This document shows, piece after piece, positions 23,938-24,373 of a stretch of DNA of 24,373 nucleotides. Position 1 is the stretch's first letter; every line of letters begins with the position of its first letter. The position numbers were made by a program, and so were the translations under genes. This DNA comes from Candidatus Poseidoniales archaeon (GTDB lineage Archaea; Thermoplasmatota; Poseidoniia; Poseidoniales; Poseidoniaceae). The stretch spans positions 6,285 to 30,657 of the forward strand of contig QXYA01000171.1 of the NCBI GenBank assembly GCA_009887135.1, given 5' to 3'. Below the pieces are notes generated by a model, which searched no databases, had not been told where the DNA came from, and worked only from the letters and a program-made list of their open reading frames with translations.

Positions 23938-24373
23938 TTAACCATACAATCTATCGGGAGAAGAAGTAATTCCTCCTCTCGATTTCTTCTTTTGTAGGCG
24001 TTGGATTGCCTCCATGACATCAGAATGCTTGACAACGCTTCGTTCTTGTCGTATTGCAATCATACCGGATTCAACACAAACTGCTTTGAGTTCTGCTCCA
24101 CTAAAACCTTCAGTGGATTGTGTAATTGGCTTTATTCGTACGCCCTTTGTATTCATGGACTTGAGATGGAGCGAAAGTATTTCAGTTCGTGAAACTTCAT
24201 TCGGAATTGGTATCTCAATAATCCGATCGAATCTTCCCGGTCTAAGTAATGCATCATCTAGAATATCTGGTCTGTTTGTGGCTGCAATGATTTTGACATT
24301 TTCCAATTCATCAAATCCATCAAGTTCAGCCAGGAGTTGCATTAGTGTCCGTTGCACTTCACGGTCACCACTT
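23938..24373 (-). CDS. pan: Proteasome-activating nucleotidase, C-terminal part (runs off the window)
   Basis: The last 145 codons of an AAA ATPase whose start lies beyond the right edge; the frame stays open to base 24373. The visible part reads GDREVQRTLMQLLAELDGFD, then the second region of homology with AATNRPDIL and LLRPGRFDR (arginine fingers), and then the small lid subdomain with TEGFSGAELKAVC. The protein ends in L-Y-G, a hydrophobic-Tyr-X (HbYX) tail that in PAN and eukaryotic Rpt subunits docks into the 20S proteasome and opens its gate. This supports PAN rather than Cdc48/VAT or another AAA protein. The role is ATP-dependent unfolding of proteasome substrates in the cytoplasm. An internal GTG at 24357 is a valine codon, not a start. 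Confidence 0.92.
   Translation of the reverse strand, partial: SGDREVQRTLMQLLAELDGFDELENVKIIAATNRPDILDDALLRPGRFDRIIEIPIPNEVSRTEILSLHLKSMNTKGVRIKPITQSTEGFSGAELKAVCVESGMIAIRQERSVVKHSDVMEAIQRLQKKKSRGGITSSPDRLYG

Noticed and set aside
24352..24357. GTG at 24357 as the start of the AAA ATPase
   Set aside because: The frame continues upstream to the window edge with the conserved S-G-D-R-E-V-Q-R-T sequence, so the gene is truncated by the window.
1..24373. tRNA, rRNA, IS elements, integrases or prophage genes
   Set aside because: No cloverleaf-like segments, transposase motifs, terminal inverted repeats or integrase genes were seen; all gaps are under about 170 nt.

Overview
The window looks like archaeal chromosome, most likely from a marine member of the Thermoplasmatota such as Marine Group II (Poseidoniales). 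The archaeal markers are an archaeal-type primase small subunit, the C-terminal half of a proteasome-activating nucleotidase (PAN) ending in an HbYX motif, transketolase split into two genes, an archaeal/eukaryotic-type prolyl-tRNA synthetase start, and archaeal-style Shine-Dalgarno sites (GGTGA, TGAGG). The order-level placement is inference from gene content and style; no 16S gene is present. The DNA is AT-leaning and very gene-dense. Most gaps are 5-60 nt, the largest is about 170 nt, and I see no tRNA, rRNA, CRISPR array or insertion sequence.

Layout. Positions 1-5607 are one long minus-strand run: an OPT-family transporter, transketolase N and C subunits, transaldolase, two small membrane proteins, and the first 34 codons of proS leaving the window. 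After a divergent intergenic region, the plus strand carries a calcium-type P-type ATPase followed by mqnE and mqnA. A convergent minus-strand gene (10730-12925) encodes a secreted, membrane-anchored beta-propeller-like protein. From its divergent promoter region a plus-strand run starts: mqnD, a half-length deoxyhypusine-hydroxylase-like HEAT protein, a 68-aa zinc-finger-like protein, priS, a proline-rich/coiled-coil protein, an RDD-like membrane protein with a lysine/alanine tail, and a membrane-anchored alpha/beta hydrolase. A CNNM/CBS protein converges on this run, metG diverges from it, and the right end is a minus-strand set: pan (partial), ftcD, fchA.

How the genes fit together. Transketolase plus transaldolase form the non-oxidative pentose phosphate branch. 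MqnA, MqnE and MqnD are three of the steps of the futalosine route to menaquinone; mqnB and mqnC are not in the window. FtcD and FchA move the formimino group of formiminoglutamate onto tetrahydrofolate and deaminate it, feeding the C1 folate pool. PriS, MetRS, ProRS and PAN are core information-processing and proteolysis genes.

The most interesting item is the 155-aa protein at 13934-14401. It carries the two His-Glu iron-ligand motifs of deoxyhypusine hydroxylase at the same 33-residue spacing as the eukaryotic enzyme, but is only half its length. It could be a homodimeric archaeal form of the enzyme that completes hypusine on initiation factor 5A.
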